Positions 12,031 to 24,155 of a stretch of DNA of 64,000 nt are shown here, piece after piece. The position numbers and the translations under genes were made by a program. The stretch covers positions 7,688,001 to 7,752,000 of the forward strand of contig JAKZAP010000005.1 in NCBI GenBank assembly GCA_023053575.1, given 5' to 3'. Below the pieces are notes generated by a model. The model saw only the letters and a program-made list of their open reading frames with translations. It was not told the origin of the DNA and did no database searches. Within the stretch, counting starts at the first letter, position 1, and each line of letters opens with the position of its first letter. This DNA comes from Branchinecta lynchi. Lineage: Eukaryota; Arthropoda; Branchiopoda; Anostraca; Branchinectidae.

Positions 12031-12281
12031 GGCACTTCGCGCCGACAAACAAGTGACCCCCCCCCTCCCCCCCCCCCTACATAGTGACGTCCCTGAGTCC
12101 ATCTCCCCGTGATGATATGGTACCAAATTATTCCTACTATCAAATATATAGGAAACAAATAAGAGGAACACCAACTGGCAAAAGCTACGAACCCCTCATC
12201 ACCGAAGATGATTATGGTTTCAATTAAACTCAGTTCCGATATGTATAAATTAACAAATAAAAAAAAAAACTATAACTAATG

Positions 12282-13391
12282 TTTTTATGGCACTTGCAGC
12301 TCCGCTCAAGTGCCGTATACCAATCACTTTTCGGTCGGTCTATCGGTCCACTCTTCTCGAGTTAGGGTACTTCCAGAAGTGCTAGGAAGATGAAACTTGG
12401 CAGGCATATTAGAGAATGAAACTCGCTATCTGGAAAGAACTCGCTATCTGGAAAGAACTCGTGTCTCAGATATCTCACTTCAAGTCCGGACCGGATCCCA
12501 TGAATATGGGAGGGGGGATTCGGAGGGGGACCGGAAATCGTGTGAAACTCTCAGGAGTGAAGCTGTAGTTACATCACTGACGGAACTGGACCGGATTCGG
12601 ACACTATGGGGGGAGTTGGAGGGGGGGGGGGTCCAGAACTCCGGCGATCCGTAGTTAATGTACTTCCAGGTGGACTAGGACGACAAAACTTGGCAGGCAT
12701 ATCACGGACCCGACCAGATTAACTTGGTTAACTGTCACTTCTTCCCGATCTGACCATCGTGGGGGGAGGGGAAACGGCGAAATCTGGAAATTAGTGGCAT
12801 GCATAACTTTCGAACGGGTTTTCGGATCTTAATGAAACCTGATATCTTGAAAGACCTCATGTCTTAGATGTCCCATTTCAATTCCGGACCAAGATCCGAT
12901 GAACTTTGGGGTGGGGGGGGGGAAGGGAAAACCGGAAGTCTTGTGACACGCATAGAGTGGAGCAATCAGGATGAAACTTGGTGGGAAGTACAGGCACAAG
13001 TCCTAGGTACACCAGTGACAGAATCGGACCGGATTCGGGTACCGAGGGGGGGGGGGGAGCTGTATGGGGGTGTCCGGAATTGCGGTGGTCCCTTAAAAAA
13101 CTCATCTTAACCACAAAGCGCAAAAATTACTTTTAAGCAAAATTTACTTTTTCACGATCGCCATGAGCCCATGATCCTTTTCGGCTCAAGGGTTTTACTT
13201 AGAAATTAATTTTTAGCACCCTTAAGTGCGCATGTTAACCGAAAAGCGAAAAAAGACTTTTGACCATTACTTCCATCCTCTGACCAAGCCTTGCAATTAT
13301 GGCGCATCTTAACCGAAAAGTGGAAACAATTACTTTTGACTATCACTTCCATCTGACTCTTGCAAGTGCCATATGAGCATCCAGCTCTTGT
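12282..13391 (+). mobile_element. Family B element, near-complete copy
   Basis: It starts in a T-run with ATGGCACTTG, then AGC-rich loop, then CAAGTGCCGTATA (hairpin). GTCGGTCTATCGGTCC microsatellite follows, then GATGAAACTTGGCAGGCATA tandem units with G-runs and GGAATTCCGG-type motifs. It ends TTGCAAGTGCCATATGAGC plus CAGCTCTTG. No protein is encoded. Confidence 0.75.
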
Positions 13392-13524
13392 TCATTTGGT
13401 CAATGTACATGTATCTCACAATAAAACTCTAAGTAAAACCTTTACTCATACGTAACATGTCAACTTATCAAAAGATCTATAAATAAAAAACATCATTCGG
13501 TCAAATTCAAATTAAACTAAAAAC

Positions 13525-16500
13525 TAGATAGTATCAGCAATTATTATATCTACAATTCAATAACAACACACACAGAAATACGATTAAATTATTGAGGTGT
13601 TTCGGAATGCCCGTTAAAAAGGTCAGTGATCGAAGGAACAAAACTTTTTTTGTATCGGTCATGGGAATAGGGTACTGGCTGCAGGTTTCGAACAGGCTGG
13701 GCAGCAGCCAGCAGCTCGTGCTGGTCTTGGCCGAATAGGTAGAGAGGGGGAAGAATTTATTGTAGACCACGGCTCTCCAGCATTTTTAGACCGAAATTGA
13801 AACACAACTTTTTTCGGCGCTGTGCTAACAATTCTAAATTAAATCTTTTCAACAATTCGAGATATGGGACTTTAGGGGACTTCGAGGCAACAAGGAGGGC
13901 TCTATACTGCACCCGTTCGAGTAGACGGGCCATGAGTTTAAGTGACCAGATTGCCATATTACATTTTTTAAGCATGCTGTCAACTTGTTTAGTCCGTTTT
14001 ACATCATGGGTGATGTGTATTCCAATCAGCTTGATATCATCAACCTGTTGGGACTTAGGAGGGATGGGAAAAACTGTGGTTCAGTTTTAAAAAAAAATTA
14101 TAGTTAGGACGACAGATTTGTCCATGTTGACTACCATGTCGTCCACAACAGCCTCCTCACAGATGTCGTCAATGATGACTTTTGCACTGCTCTTTCTGTT
14201 CTTGCGTCAAACTTCCAGGAGCGACAGATCATCCACGTATTTCCATCTATTTGCGAAAGACAGAGCAAGCTCGTTGACCATAGACCATAGGACCATAGGA
14301 GCGGTCCCAACAGGGTACCTTGCGGAACCCCATAAAAAATTGGTAAACTATCAGAGAAAACTGTTTTATACTTAGTTTTTATGGCACTTGCCTTCCGGCC
14401 AAGTGCCATATATCGATAACTTTTCCGTCTGTCTGTCTGTCGGTCGGTCGGTCGGTCGGTCGGTCGGTCGGTCGGTCGGTTAGTCCGGTGTTTGCTAGTT
14501 AGGGTACTTCCAGATATGCTAGGACGATGAAACTTGGCAGGCATATTAGCGACCCCTACCAAACTAAGTTGAAAATAGTCACTTGCCCGATCCGACCATC
14601 GTGGGGGGAGGGAGGGGAGCGGGAATCCGGAATTTAGTGGCATACATAACTTTCGAACGGGTTATCGGATCTTAATGAAAGTTGATATTTGGAGAGATGT
14701 CATGTCTCAGATGTTCCATTTCAAGTCCGGACCGAATCCGATGAATTTGGGTAGGGGGGGTGCTGGGGGGGGGCCGGAAATCATATGACAAGCTTAAAGT
14801 GGAGGGATCGGGATGAAACTTGGTGAGAGGAACAAGCACAAGCCCTAGGTACATCATTGGCAGACGCGGACGGAATTCGTGCACTGTGGTGGGAGTTGGA
14901 TACCGGTGATACGGAGTTAAGTTACTTTCAGGTGGGCTGGGACAGTGAAACTTGGCAAGCGTACCAAACTAACTTGGAAATAGTCACTTCCCCGATCCGA
15001 CCACCGTGGGGGGAGTGGAGGGAAGGGGAATCCGGAATCTAGAGGTACGTATAACTTTGGAACGGGTGATCAGATCTTAATGAAACTTGATATTTGGAAA
15101 GACCTCGTGTCTCGGATGTCCCATGTGAAGTCCGAACCGGATCCGATTATTGTGGGGGGGAGTCAGGGGGGAGCCGTAAATCTTGTGACACGCTAAGAGT
15201 GGACGATTGGGGTGAAACTTGGTGGGAAGAACAAGCACAAGCTCTAGATTCATCAGTGAAAGAACTGGATCGGGTTCGAGCACTGTGGGGGGAGGAAGGG
15301 GGGTGCGGAATTCCGGTGATCACCAGTTAAAGTACTTCCAGATGTGCTAGGACCATGGAACTTGAACATTAGAGACTTGACATGATTAGAATATTTTTGC
15401 CTCATGCGTTTTGCTTACAGCTGAATTTCTTAAAGTACAAATGATACTTTTGATTAAAATATACATTTCATTCTCCCGATGAGCTCATCATCATTTTTGC
15501 TTCAAGAGTTTTGATTACAGATGAATTTCTAGCGCCCCTAAAGTGCGCATCATCACAGCCAAATGTATTACTAGACGATACGTTCTCGTGATTTCCAAGG
15601 ACCCATTATCTCAAGGGTTTTGCTTACAAATAATCACAACAAACCCACGAACTGAAGAATTCCTACTTTCATCCTCTGACCCAGCCTTGCAAGTGCCAGA
15701 TGAGCTTGCAGCTCTTGTTTGTGTTGGATTAGACAGAAGCTGAGCAATCAGTTGAACTAGGAATGGTTGAATTTTGAATTCAGTTAAAAGTTTGTCAATG
15801 AGCTTGCTATGGTTAATTAGATCAAATGCTTTCTTTAGATCTATCGCTATTAAATTTATCCAAGTATTAAGGTTACCAAAATTATTTAATATCCGATCTA
15901 ATAAACTAACTAGATAATGTGCTGCTGACATTTTTCGCAGGTTGCCAACTGCTTACGGTCAACACGTTTAAGGTTGGTTTTCTTTCAACCAAGAAGAAAG
16001 GAATTTCTCATAAACTTTACTGAAAATAGGGGTCATAGTTATGGGGCGTATCCCCGTAAAGTCATTTGGGGAATCCTTTTCCGGAATAGGTGTAACATAT
16101 CCGGTCTTCCAAACTCCGGGATAATCACCAGATACCGTTATTTCATTAAAAATTTGGGAAAGTGGAGCACTTATTTTTTTTGGAAATGCTATAATAATCT
16201 ATTTGGGTTTATCTACTCTTGTTATACCGGTTCGCTTAAGGGTTTTCAGTTTTTAATTACATTATCCTCAGTAATTTGGGGGAAATCCAAATCAGGTGCG
16301 GCGTTCGGAATTTCGTCCCGGGGAAGGAGAGGGAGAGTCTGAACTATAGAAGCTAAATGAGCATTTAATTTGTTTGCAGTATCAGGTTCACTTTCATCAA
16401 GATTGAAGTCAACGCCTTTCTGAGACTTTCCCATCATCTGTTTTACATCACTATACCATTTTCTAGGATTCGAATTGAGTAGGTGTTATGTCCTTTTGGT

Positions 16501-16910
16501 ATAGTGGTTGGCCGCGGCATTCCTTGTAATTTACGAATTTTGTTTTTAATCGTTTTGCTTGGTCATTCTTACCAGCTCGGAAAAGATGCGGTTTTTCCAA
16601 AATTAGGTCTTTAACGGTCTTCGTAGTATAGGGCCTGTCGGAGGAGTGTCGCTTTATTTATTTTTTTCTGGAAAACATTCATGATATTTTTCGAGTAATG
16701 GAGTTTGAACGATACTAGCTTTATACTATTCGTATCTTTTGCCGTGTTGACTGCTTTCCATTTCTCGTGGCAAATCCAGTTTCCAAACTTCAGGAGACTC
16801 TCATCAGTTATTGGTCGGCAAGTAGTTTCTGTAGTCGTGTATTCTATTTTAACGCTGTCACACGGGTTTAATTCTAATGGTATAGTGGTAATTACCTCCA
16901 AGGGGAGGAC
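13525..16910 (-). mobile_element. LINE copy split by a family B insertion
   Basis: On the minus strand, 16910-15721 encodes the linker before RT (ITDESLLKFGNWICHEKW), then TPIPEKDSPNDFTGIRPIT and the palm stretch AIDLKKAFDLINH. The frame resumes at 14375-13525 with IFYGVPQGTLLGPLL, the catalytic box KYVDDLSLLE (about 14220-14250) and a C-terminal tail (LERVQYRALLV, LLAQRRKKLC). It carries stops and frameshifts and the 5' half is missing. The two parts are separated only by the family B element 14376-15720; removing that leaves three T residues between the flanks and keeps the frame. CR1/L2-like by motif style, not certain. Confidence 0.8.
14376..15720 (+). mobile_element. Family B element inserted in a LINE
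   Basis: It starts TTTTTATGGCACTTG, with facing arm CAAGTGCCATATATCG, then a (GTCG)n run (14430-14480). The internal text repeats on a period of about 410 bp (starts near 14508, 14922 and 15332), each made of three subunits of about 130 bp. The right end is TTGCAAGTGCCAGATGAGC then TTGCAGCTCTTG and TTT. The net insertion is about 1342 bp within a TTT of the host LINE with no longer target duplication, consistent with insertion between T residues. Confidence 0.85.
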
Positions 16911-16929
16911 TAGCAACAGGACCAGTAAC

Positions 16930-18045
16930 AGTCGATTGTTGCTTACAAGTCCCCTACATGTCTCACAATTGGGTTCGGCCTATTTTTGGTTTCAGTGTGT
17001 ACCTTGCTACTGAAGGTGTCAACCCCTCTAAACTTTCCAAACTATTGTATCTTTCAGCGTCGAAAAAAAGCATCACAATATCGGTAGGGAATAAATTGAC
17101 TTTGCAGCCAGTCAAACTTTATCCTTTTCAAGCGTCGACATCGTGACTGACGAAAACTTGGAGCATTGTATAATATGTTCTAGTTGGTATTATAAAGCTA
17201 TCTGTAATTTTTCAGGTTCAAAATACCATAGATGCCACTCTACTAATTATTCCGTAACTATTTACATTCTCATTTGTTTTCGTTGCGTTAATAGTTAATT
17301 CTAGGTTACAGTGATCAGACCATCGCCATAGACCATTGTAGCATCTTATGAAAATGACAATGCTGTAGCAATCGATTCTGACTTGTAAGTCCCTCTCCCC
17401 CTTCATTGACATGATGAACCAAACTTTTCTTATAAAAAAAACACCGGAAAGAAAATAGGTGAACTTACTAGGAAAAGTCGGAGACTCCTCACCGCCGAAG
17501 ATAATTATGGGTTTAAAGCCGATTGTTACTTACAAGTCCCTGAGATGTCTCACAATTGGGTTCCGTATACTTTTTGTTTGAGTCTGTACCCTACCACTAA
17601 AATTGTCAACCCCTCAAATACTTAACTCTAAGTTACTGGGACGCGCCAAGGGGACTAATTTTCTTACCCTCGGGTTTATAGAGATCAAACAAAAAGTACA
17701 CCAATTTGTACAAGTTTCTAGCCCCTCATGAACCCGTTCTAGCAACCAATTCTTACTTACAAGTTACAAGTCCATCTCCCCGTGATAGACATGGTACCAA
17801 ATTGTTCTCACGATCAAATACACCGGAAACAAATAATAGGATCAATAGGTACACCAACTACCTAAGCTGCTAACCTCTCATCGCCGAAGATGATTATGGT
17901 CTAACAGCCAACTGTTGCTTACAAGTCCCCTACATGTCTCACGATACTCACGATTGTGATCGGCCTAGTTTTGGTTTCAGCGTGTACCTTACTACTGAAG
18001 TTGTCAACCCGTCTAAACTTTCAAACTGTTGTATCTCACGAAGGA
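16930..18045 (+). repeat. Repeat D, clustered diverged copies
   Basis: CAAGTCCCCTACATGTCTCA-type motifs recur near 16945, 17530 and 17925, each followed by a GTGTACC motif and TGTCAACCC (near 17010, 17600 and 18005). The stretch 17740-17800 is the closest match to the empty target of the 10268 hAT element. Confidence 0.6.
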
Positions 18046-18829
18046 ATTTTTGTAACAAAAAACGAATGACATATACTTTGATCAGCTCATCAAGGTCTAT
18101 CAATTACCGTTAAGTTGACTTTTTCGCCGTAGGCCAACTTTCTAATATCACCACTTAGACAGGAGCAAAGGATCAGCTATAATTTCTTTAGTGGTGAGAG
18201 ACTTTTAAAGTTCTGAGGACCGTTTGCCGGAGGTGCAACCGAAATATCCGAATTTATATTTATCCCTCGCACGTCATCTTAGAGGGATCACTAGCTGATC
18301 AAGAAAAAACACCCGAAATCACGGTTTTCTATTTCTTTTGAGAACCCCCATCTTGTATCATTTCTCTTCCTCAATCACTAGTGTAAGAAATGAAATGTTA
18401 AACTTAGCCGAAGTCACGAACAGAAACGGGCAGAAACAGTAGATAGCAGCACTTTCGGACCCGTGGGAAAATGCCACTTTATTGATTCTGTAAATTTTAC
18501 TATTTATCACTCAAAGAAGATATAGTGGCTCTGGGGCCAGGGGACTGCCGCACATATTTAGCACTTATAGACTTCTGTCCATCTTCAGTTTAAAACGGAT
18601 GTCTGTCTGCTTGTCTGCTAGAACGGAGCTTTCCACTCGAAAGCTGAAACGTGGTTTGTTGAAACATGGCTGCATAACTTTAGATAGTTCTCTCTGACAT
18701 AGCCTATACAACTCCACTTCACTTCACACACTGTAGGCTTTGGCTCGAGGACAAGCAAAAACCATCCTTTTTGACAGCAGGCTAGAGTTCCACGGAGCTT
18801 TCCAAAATATAATGTCATTCTCATCAATC
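18046..18829. other. Intron 1 sequence, nothing recognised
   Basis: No repeat termini, tandem structure or coding signal could be supported. Confidence 0.4.
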
Positions 18830-19260
18830 AGGCTTAAGGTCCACACATTCCGTAAGAAACGCCAAGTTTCCAGTACCCAAAGTTTCCAAGTACCCCTCCA
18901 AAAGTACTCGGATTTGAGTGAAATTTAATGGGCGGTAGAGGGAACTGCCATAGAAAAGAATTGACATGTCAAATTTTTTCTGGGCATGATTGGGGGGGGG
19001 GGGATTTAAGACACGCATGGGACCATGCAGATAAAAGATTTGGGATGAAACTTAAAAAGTGCAAAGGACCTAGATGTCATTTTGACGCCTGTACTGGAGA
19101 CGGTTTTGTTGGGGGAGGCACCAGAAACTTACTGGTAGTAGCCTACTATTTTCAAGTGAAACTTAAAGGACCCTTTGTACATGGCCTGCCTTTCTTGTTA
19201 CCCGCAACTCCACTTTCGAATTACCAGCTTCAGGAATTCCCACCCTTTTCAACTGTTTCG
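18830..19260 (+). repeat. Diverged family B unit fragment
   Basis: GGATTTGAGTGAAATTTAAT, a 12-G run (18991-19002), AAGACACGCATGGGACC and GGGATGAAACTTAAAAAG follow family B unit order. The ends are not visible. Confidence 0.45.
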
Positions 19261-19487
19261 TTTTAGCCCTTGTCCAAGCATCGAAGGTGTGCCGAAAGTA
19301 TCAAGGTCCACCGACAGACAAGCGTGAAAATATTGTTTTTCATTTTGGACGACTGAAGGCTAAAAAATGTTTCGGACGGTGTGTTTTCCCACTTTTGAAT
19401 CACGACTCGCACTGTTTTAAAATTCTATGTGTCAAGCCTCCGCTTCGAAAAGTAAGAAGTCTGGGTCGAGTCGACAAGCGCTAACAA

Positions 19488-21936
19488 GAACAAGAGCTAC
19501 GAGCTCATATGGCACTTGTACGAGTAGGCTGTACAAGAAAGTAGATGAGAACGTCACAAAATACACCCGCCATCCAAAAAGGCGGTTCGGAAATAGAAAT
19601 AGGATATTTAGTTTCACTCATTTCTGAGCAGTTCCGGCATCGTCTCGATTGTCTGTAGCAAATGCACATGACTGTTCAAACTTTCATCCCAATAAATCCA
19701 TTTGTTTGATCCCTAGACGTGCTACACGATTTCCGGTACTCACTCTATTTCCACCTACCGTGGCCGAATCTGGTTCGGAATAAAAAAAAATTGACCACCT
19801 AAAGCATCTTCGTTTATACCATCTACCAAGTTTCACTCGAATCTGAGCATTTTTGGAAAGTTCCGGTACCCCCCCCCCTTCCCACCAACGTTGTCGGAGC
19901 CGGTTCGGGCCCAATCTCTTAATTCCCTCATCAAGTTTGACTGAAATTGGAGCATAGCCTATCTGCAAGTTTCCAGTACCCCCCCCCCCCCCTACCTTGG
20001 CCGAATACGGCCCGGACGCCAAATAACAAATCTAGGCCGCATAAACTCGGCACTGTCGAATTGCATCTCATTCGGTCCATCCGTTTGGTTTTTGTGCATG
20101 TCAAAAGTCCCCCCCACCCCCAATTCCCCTAATCGTGGTCGCATATGGTTCGAACGCATGTTTTACATGTCGTGGCCATCGATTCGTATCACCCATGAAG
20201 TTTCACTCGAATCAGACCACTCGTTCGCAATTTATAGAAGTCAATTTCCATATTTATCTTCTCTTGCTCCCCCAAAAATGCTCGGATCTAGGAACGGAAG
20301 TTTCCGGGGGTATGTTGTGTCAGGTTTTTAAGTCAAGATAATTCGGGTCGCTAATATGCCTGCAAAGTTTCGTTGTCGTTTTACATCTGGAACTATTCTA
20401 ACTCACGACTACCGGAATTCCAGGAAACCCCCTCCAACTCCCCCCACAGAGCCCCGAAACCATCTGGCTCCGTCAATTTCATCTAGGCCTAATGCTTGTT
20501 CCATCCATTAAGTTTCGTCCCAATCCCTCTGCTTTTAGAGTTTCTTGAGTTTTCCACCCCCCCCCCCATCCCCACAGGTATCGGACCCGACCCGGACGTG
20601 ACACTGAAAGTCCGAGGCGATAGCTCACCAGACAAGTTTCATTCAAATCCGATCACCCGTTCAAAAGTTATGCACGCCACTAGATTCCGGACTCCACATC
20701 CACCCACTCCCCCCACGATAGTCGGGTCGGGGAAACGGCTGTTCTCAAGTCAATCTGTTCGGATCCCTGACATACCTGCCAAGTTTCATCGCCCTAGGAC
20801 ATCAGGAAGTATGCCGAACTCGCGGGATCGCTAGAAATCCGGACCCCCACCCCAACTCCCCCACAGTGCCCTGATCCGGTCCGGTTATGTCAATGACGTG
20901 TCGAGGACCTGTGCTTGTTTTTCCCACCAAGTTTCATCCCGATCCCTCCACTTTAAGCGTTTCTCAAAATTTCCGGTTCCCTCCTCCAACTCCCCCCAGT
21001 GTCATCGGATCCGGTCCGGTTATGTCAATGACGTGTCTAGGACCTGTGCTTGTTTTACCCACCAAGTTTCATCCCGATCCCTCCACTTTAAGCGTTTCTC
21101 AAAATTTCCGGTTCCCTCCTCCAACTCCCCCCAGTGTCATCGGATCCGGCCCGGATTTAAAGTAAGGTGTCTGAGACACGAGGTCATCCTAAATATCAAT
21201 TTTCATCAAAATCCGATCACCCGTTCGCAAGCTAAAAATACCTCAAATTTTGGCTTCACCCTCCCTCCACTCCCCCCCCCCCCAGATGGTCGAATCGGGG
21301 AATTGATGATTTCCTATTTAAGCTGGTCGGGTCCCAGACATGCCTGTCAATTTCCATCGTCCCAGCACATCAGGAAGCACGGAACTCGCGGGATCACTAC
21401 AAATTCGGACTTCTCCCCCCCCCAACTCCCCCAAAGTGAGCGGATCCGTTCCGGTTATATCAGTCACGTATCTAGGACTTTTGCTTGTACTTTCCACCAA
21501 GTTTCATTCGGATCTCTCCACTCTAAGTGTTTTCCAAGATTTCCGGTTTCCCCCTCTATCTCCCCCCAGTGTCACCGGATCTGGTCTGGATTTAAAATGG
21601 AGGGTCTGAGACACGAAGTCCTTCCATGTATTAAGTTTCATTAAGATCCGATCACCCGTTCGTAAGCTAAATATATCTCATTTTTCCTATTTTTCCGGAT
21701 TCCCCCTCCCTCCACTCCCCTCCAGATGGTCGGATCGAGGAAGCGACAATTTCTAATTTAATCTGGTCCAGTTCCTGATATGCTTGCCAACTTTCATCAT
21801 CCTAGCTTATCTGGAAGTGCCCAAACTAGCAAAACCGGGACCGACAGACCGACAGACCGACATACCGATAGACCGACTGACGGACAGAAATTACAATCGC
21901 TATATGGCACTTGAGTAAGCTAAAGTGCCATAAAAA
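19488..21936 (-). mobile_element. Family B element, long copy, reverse orientation
   Basis: The left end on + (GAACAAGAGCTACGAGCTCA then TATGGCACTTG) is the reverse of the family B 3' end, and the right end is GGCACTTGAGTAAGC plus TAAAGTGCCATAAAAAC, the 5' hairpin reversed, preceded by a GACAGACCGAC microsatellite (21841-21890). It spans about 2.45 kb with many C-rich tandem units, the longest family B copy here. Long + strand open frames (such as 20898-21644) follow the repeat period and are not genes. Confidence 0.8.
20881..21150. repeat. Near-identical 135-bp tandem pair
   Basis: Starting at CCGGTTATGTCAATGACGTG, two units of 135 bp (20881-21015 and 21016-about 21150) differ at only a few positions. 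They are much more alike than other units of this element, so this duplication is recent. Confidence 0.9.
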
Positions 21937-22869
21937 CACTAATTTCTCGGGGTATTTCGAAAAGTGACATTTCTGAGCCAATGAGTCGTGGAAAGGTAAT
22001 TTTTAGTAAAATTTGTGCTTAATGTGGGCAGGAGCAAATGCCTTAGAAATGACAGCTGGGTCCAAAGAGCTTGTCGTAGCGGTGAGCTTGATGTTGGTCG
22101 TGCCGTCTTTTCTCTCGAAAAGTCAGACTAAAGGGCGATTCTGGCGATCTCTTGGACAGGGGTGGCCAGAAGAGGGAATGAGGGGGGGGGGGGTGACTCA
22201 CCCCCCCCCTCCCTGCCTTCTGTTAAGTCGTATCAGTCGTTTATTTTGGCCTTTTGCTAAGTCGTATCAGTCGTTTATTTTGGCCTCGCCGAGGTCCCGG
22301 GCATTCATTTTAATAAAAAAAAAATCCGAGTCGTTTAATTTTTTTTTTTTTATTTTGTCTCTGCACAGCTTCAGTCGTAAGCCAGTTCCCGAAGAAGTCG
22401 TTTAAACCAGGTTTTGTAACCTCGATAGGTCGGAGACATGATTCATATGGGGGCAGCAATGTGGCTATCTGTTTTACTCCCGTGGGATTTGGATCTGCCT
22501 AACTTCGTTCTTTCACATTTTAGCCTGTCACAGTCAAAATCACAATAGGTTAGTTGTTAAAGTGAAGTCTGACTTGTAACATTGATATACCTTATAGACT
22601 AAAAGCGAGAGACAAGGTTATGTGCATTGATTTTTGGTCATCTTTGGCTATAAGTGAAAAAGAAGTAATTGAATTTTTAAACAGAATGGAAAAGCCATCA
22701 GAAATCAAATGACAGGAGACCCGCAAAAGAAGTGTGCCCAGAACAAATTGAAAAATGCCGATTACAAAGAGAGGTTGAGGTAGGAACAAAGCTTGAAAGG
22801 ACATGAGGTTCTGCAGACACTGGAATAGCTCGTTCTAGTCGAGAGGTAACTTTTTGGCTTCTATGCTAG

Positions 22870-23279
22870 CAGAGGCGTTACTATCAAAATGTTTGGGGGC
22901 GGGGGGGGGGGGGAGGAGCAAAAATATTCCTTCAGCCAAAGCTGACTGCGAATCGTATGTATCACTGCTGACTGCGAATCATAGCACTATCAAATATGGG
23001 AGGAGCAAGCAGGGATCAAGGTATTTACCGACTGGCCGCTAATTTTCACCGTCTTTTTTTGCGAAAAAAACTACTGTTTTGGCAAAAAAATCGACTGATT
23101 TAAAGAAAACCGACCGTTTTTAAGAAAAATCGACTGTTTCCCCAAAAAATAGATTTTTTTTACGAAAAATCGCGACAAATCTATTTTTTACCGGCTAGCC
23201 GACAACATCGGCGGAGGGGGGGGGAGTGCATCCCCCCCCCCTCCCCCCCCCCCCCCCCCCCCTATACGTGACGCCCCTG
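22870..23279. mobile_element. hAT MITE nested in a larger hAT, TSD TATGCTAG
   Basis: It begins CAGAGGCGTTACTATCAAAA then a long G-run, and ends in long C-runs then TATACGTGACGCCCCTG. Identical TATGCTAG copies flank it at 22862-22869 and 23280-23287. The 410-bp body includes a run of CGACTG/AAAAAT units (23030-23190). The 5' end matches the fragment at 49681. Confidence 0.9.
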
Positions 23280-23699
23280 TATGCTAGTGTTAAAGCACTT
23301 CTGAAAAGACTTCGTAAAATTCAGGACACTCATACAACTCGAAAATGATCGCTTTTATGTTTAAGTTATTATAAAAGCGAACTTCCCGTCTTTTTTTGCT
23401 GTGCATAACATCTTCTGTCGCGTAGAATCCTATTCTGCAAACCAGTTTTAAGTTGCAATTCTTCAGATGTAGCTCATTGTAGTTTTTCGACATAATTTTT
23501 CGACACCTGCTTTAGTTTTCGACATAAAAGTACAGTGTGTCGAGTGACAAATAAAACAGTACACGGTACTATCATTATGAAACAAAAGTACATCAAATCA
23601 CCCGGGGAAAAACGCAACTCAAGTCTCGTCGGAGAACCGGCGTCTTTTTCTATCTGTAAATTCCTGTCAGGCCAAAGACCAAAAGTTCGTGACGTCCGT

Positions 23700-24155
23700 A
23701 CATCCGGATTTTTGTCTTAATGCACTGGCAAACCTGTTTTCCTCGATTCGTTTCTGAAGAAGTGTGTTCTGAACATGAAAATTACTTTTTTTTGCTATTA
23801 GTTCGGAGCAAATCTACTTTCTTTTCTATGGGCTTTGTTTTGTCACCTTTTCGATGGACAGAGTCGTGATTTCATAGCTATTCTTAACTTTTCATTGGGG
23901 TTGCAAAATGACTCTCTGCTCCTCGGCTTACGTCCATAAATCAGGACTTTTTTCTTTTAATGCACTTGCAAACTTCCTCGTTTTGTTTCTGAATAAGCCT
24001 GTCTTTTATGTGAAAATTACTTTCGGAACAAATCTACTTTGTTTTCTGTGGCCACTATTTTGTCACTTTTTTCGATGGTCAGATTTTTTATTTCAAAGCT
24101 ATTTTTTTCCTTTTCAATGGGATCGCAAAAAGACGGTCTGCTCCTCGGCGTTTCA
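23700..24155. repeat. Tandem pair of about 230 bp
   Basis: Two diverged copies begin near 23700 and 23930 (CATCCGGATTTTTGTCTTAA and CATAAATCAGGACTTTTTTC). Each contains AATGCACTKGCAAAC, GAACAAATCTACTTT-like text and TCTGCTCCTCGGCK near its end. Confidence 0.7.

Larger units (their letters stand above)
10268..12095. mobile_element. Non-autonomous hAT element, 8-bp TSD AGTCCATC
   Basis: The left terminus is CAGGGGCGTCACTAGCC and the right terminus reversed is CAGGGACGTCACTATGTAGG, with G-runs just inside. It is flanked by identical AGTCCATC at 10260-10267 and 12096-12103, the 8-bp duplication expected of hAT transposition. The 1828-bp body holds no transposase. It consists of tandem repeats (separate entries). 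The target is repeat D, and a related empty site lies at about 17750-17800 (CAAGTCCATCTCCCCGTGAT). Confidence 0.9.

Noticed and set aside
10268..12095. CRISPR-like array
   Set aside because: The repeats are diverged, lack spacers of fixed size and lie within an hAT element in a eukaryotic intron.
11519..12174. Overlapping frames on both strands at 11.5-12.2 kb
   Set aside because: They are frames through the 100-bp tandem array of the hAT element.
14131..14643. 170-codon frame with TDRPTDRP repeats as a protein
   Set aside because: It spans the LINE/family B junction and the (GTCG)n microsatellite; the repeat peptide is a microsatellite translation.
20898..21644. 248-codon + strand frame
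   Set aside because: It follows the period of family B tandem units, and the same strings recur in other frames.
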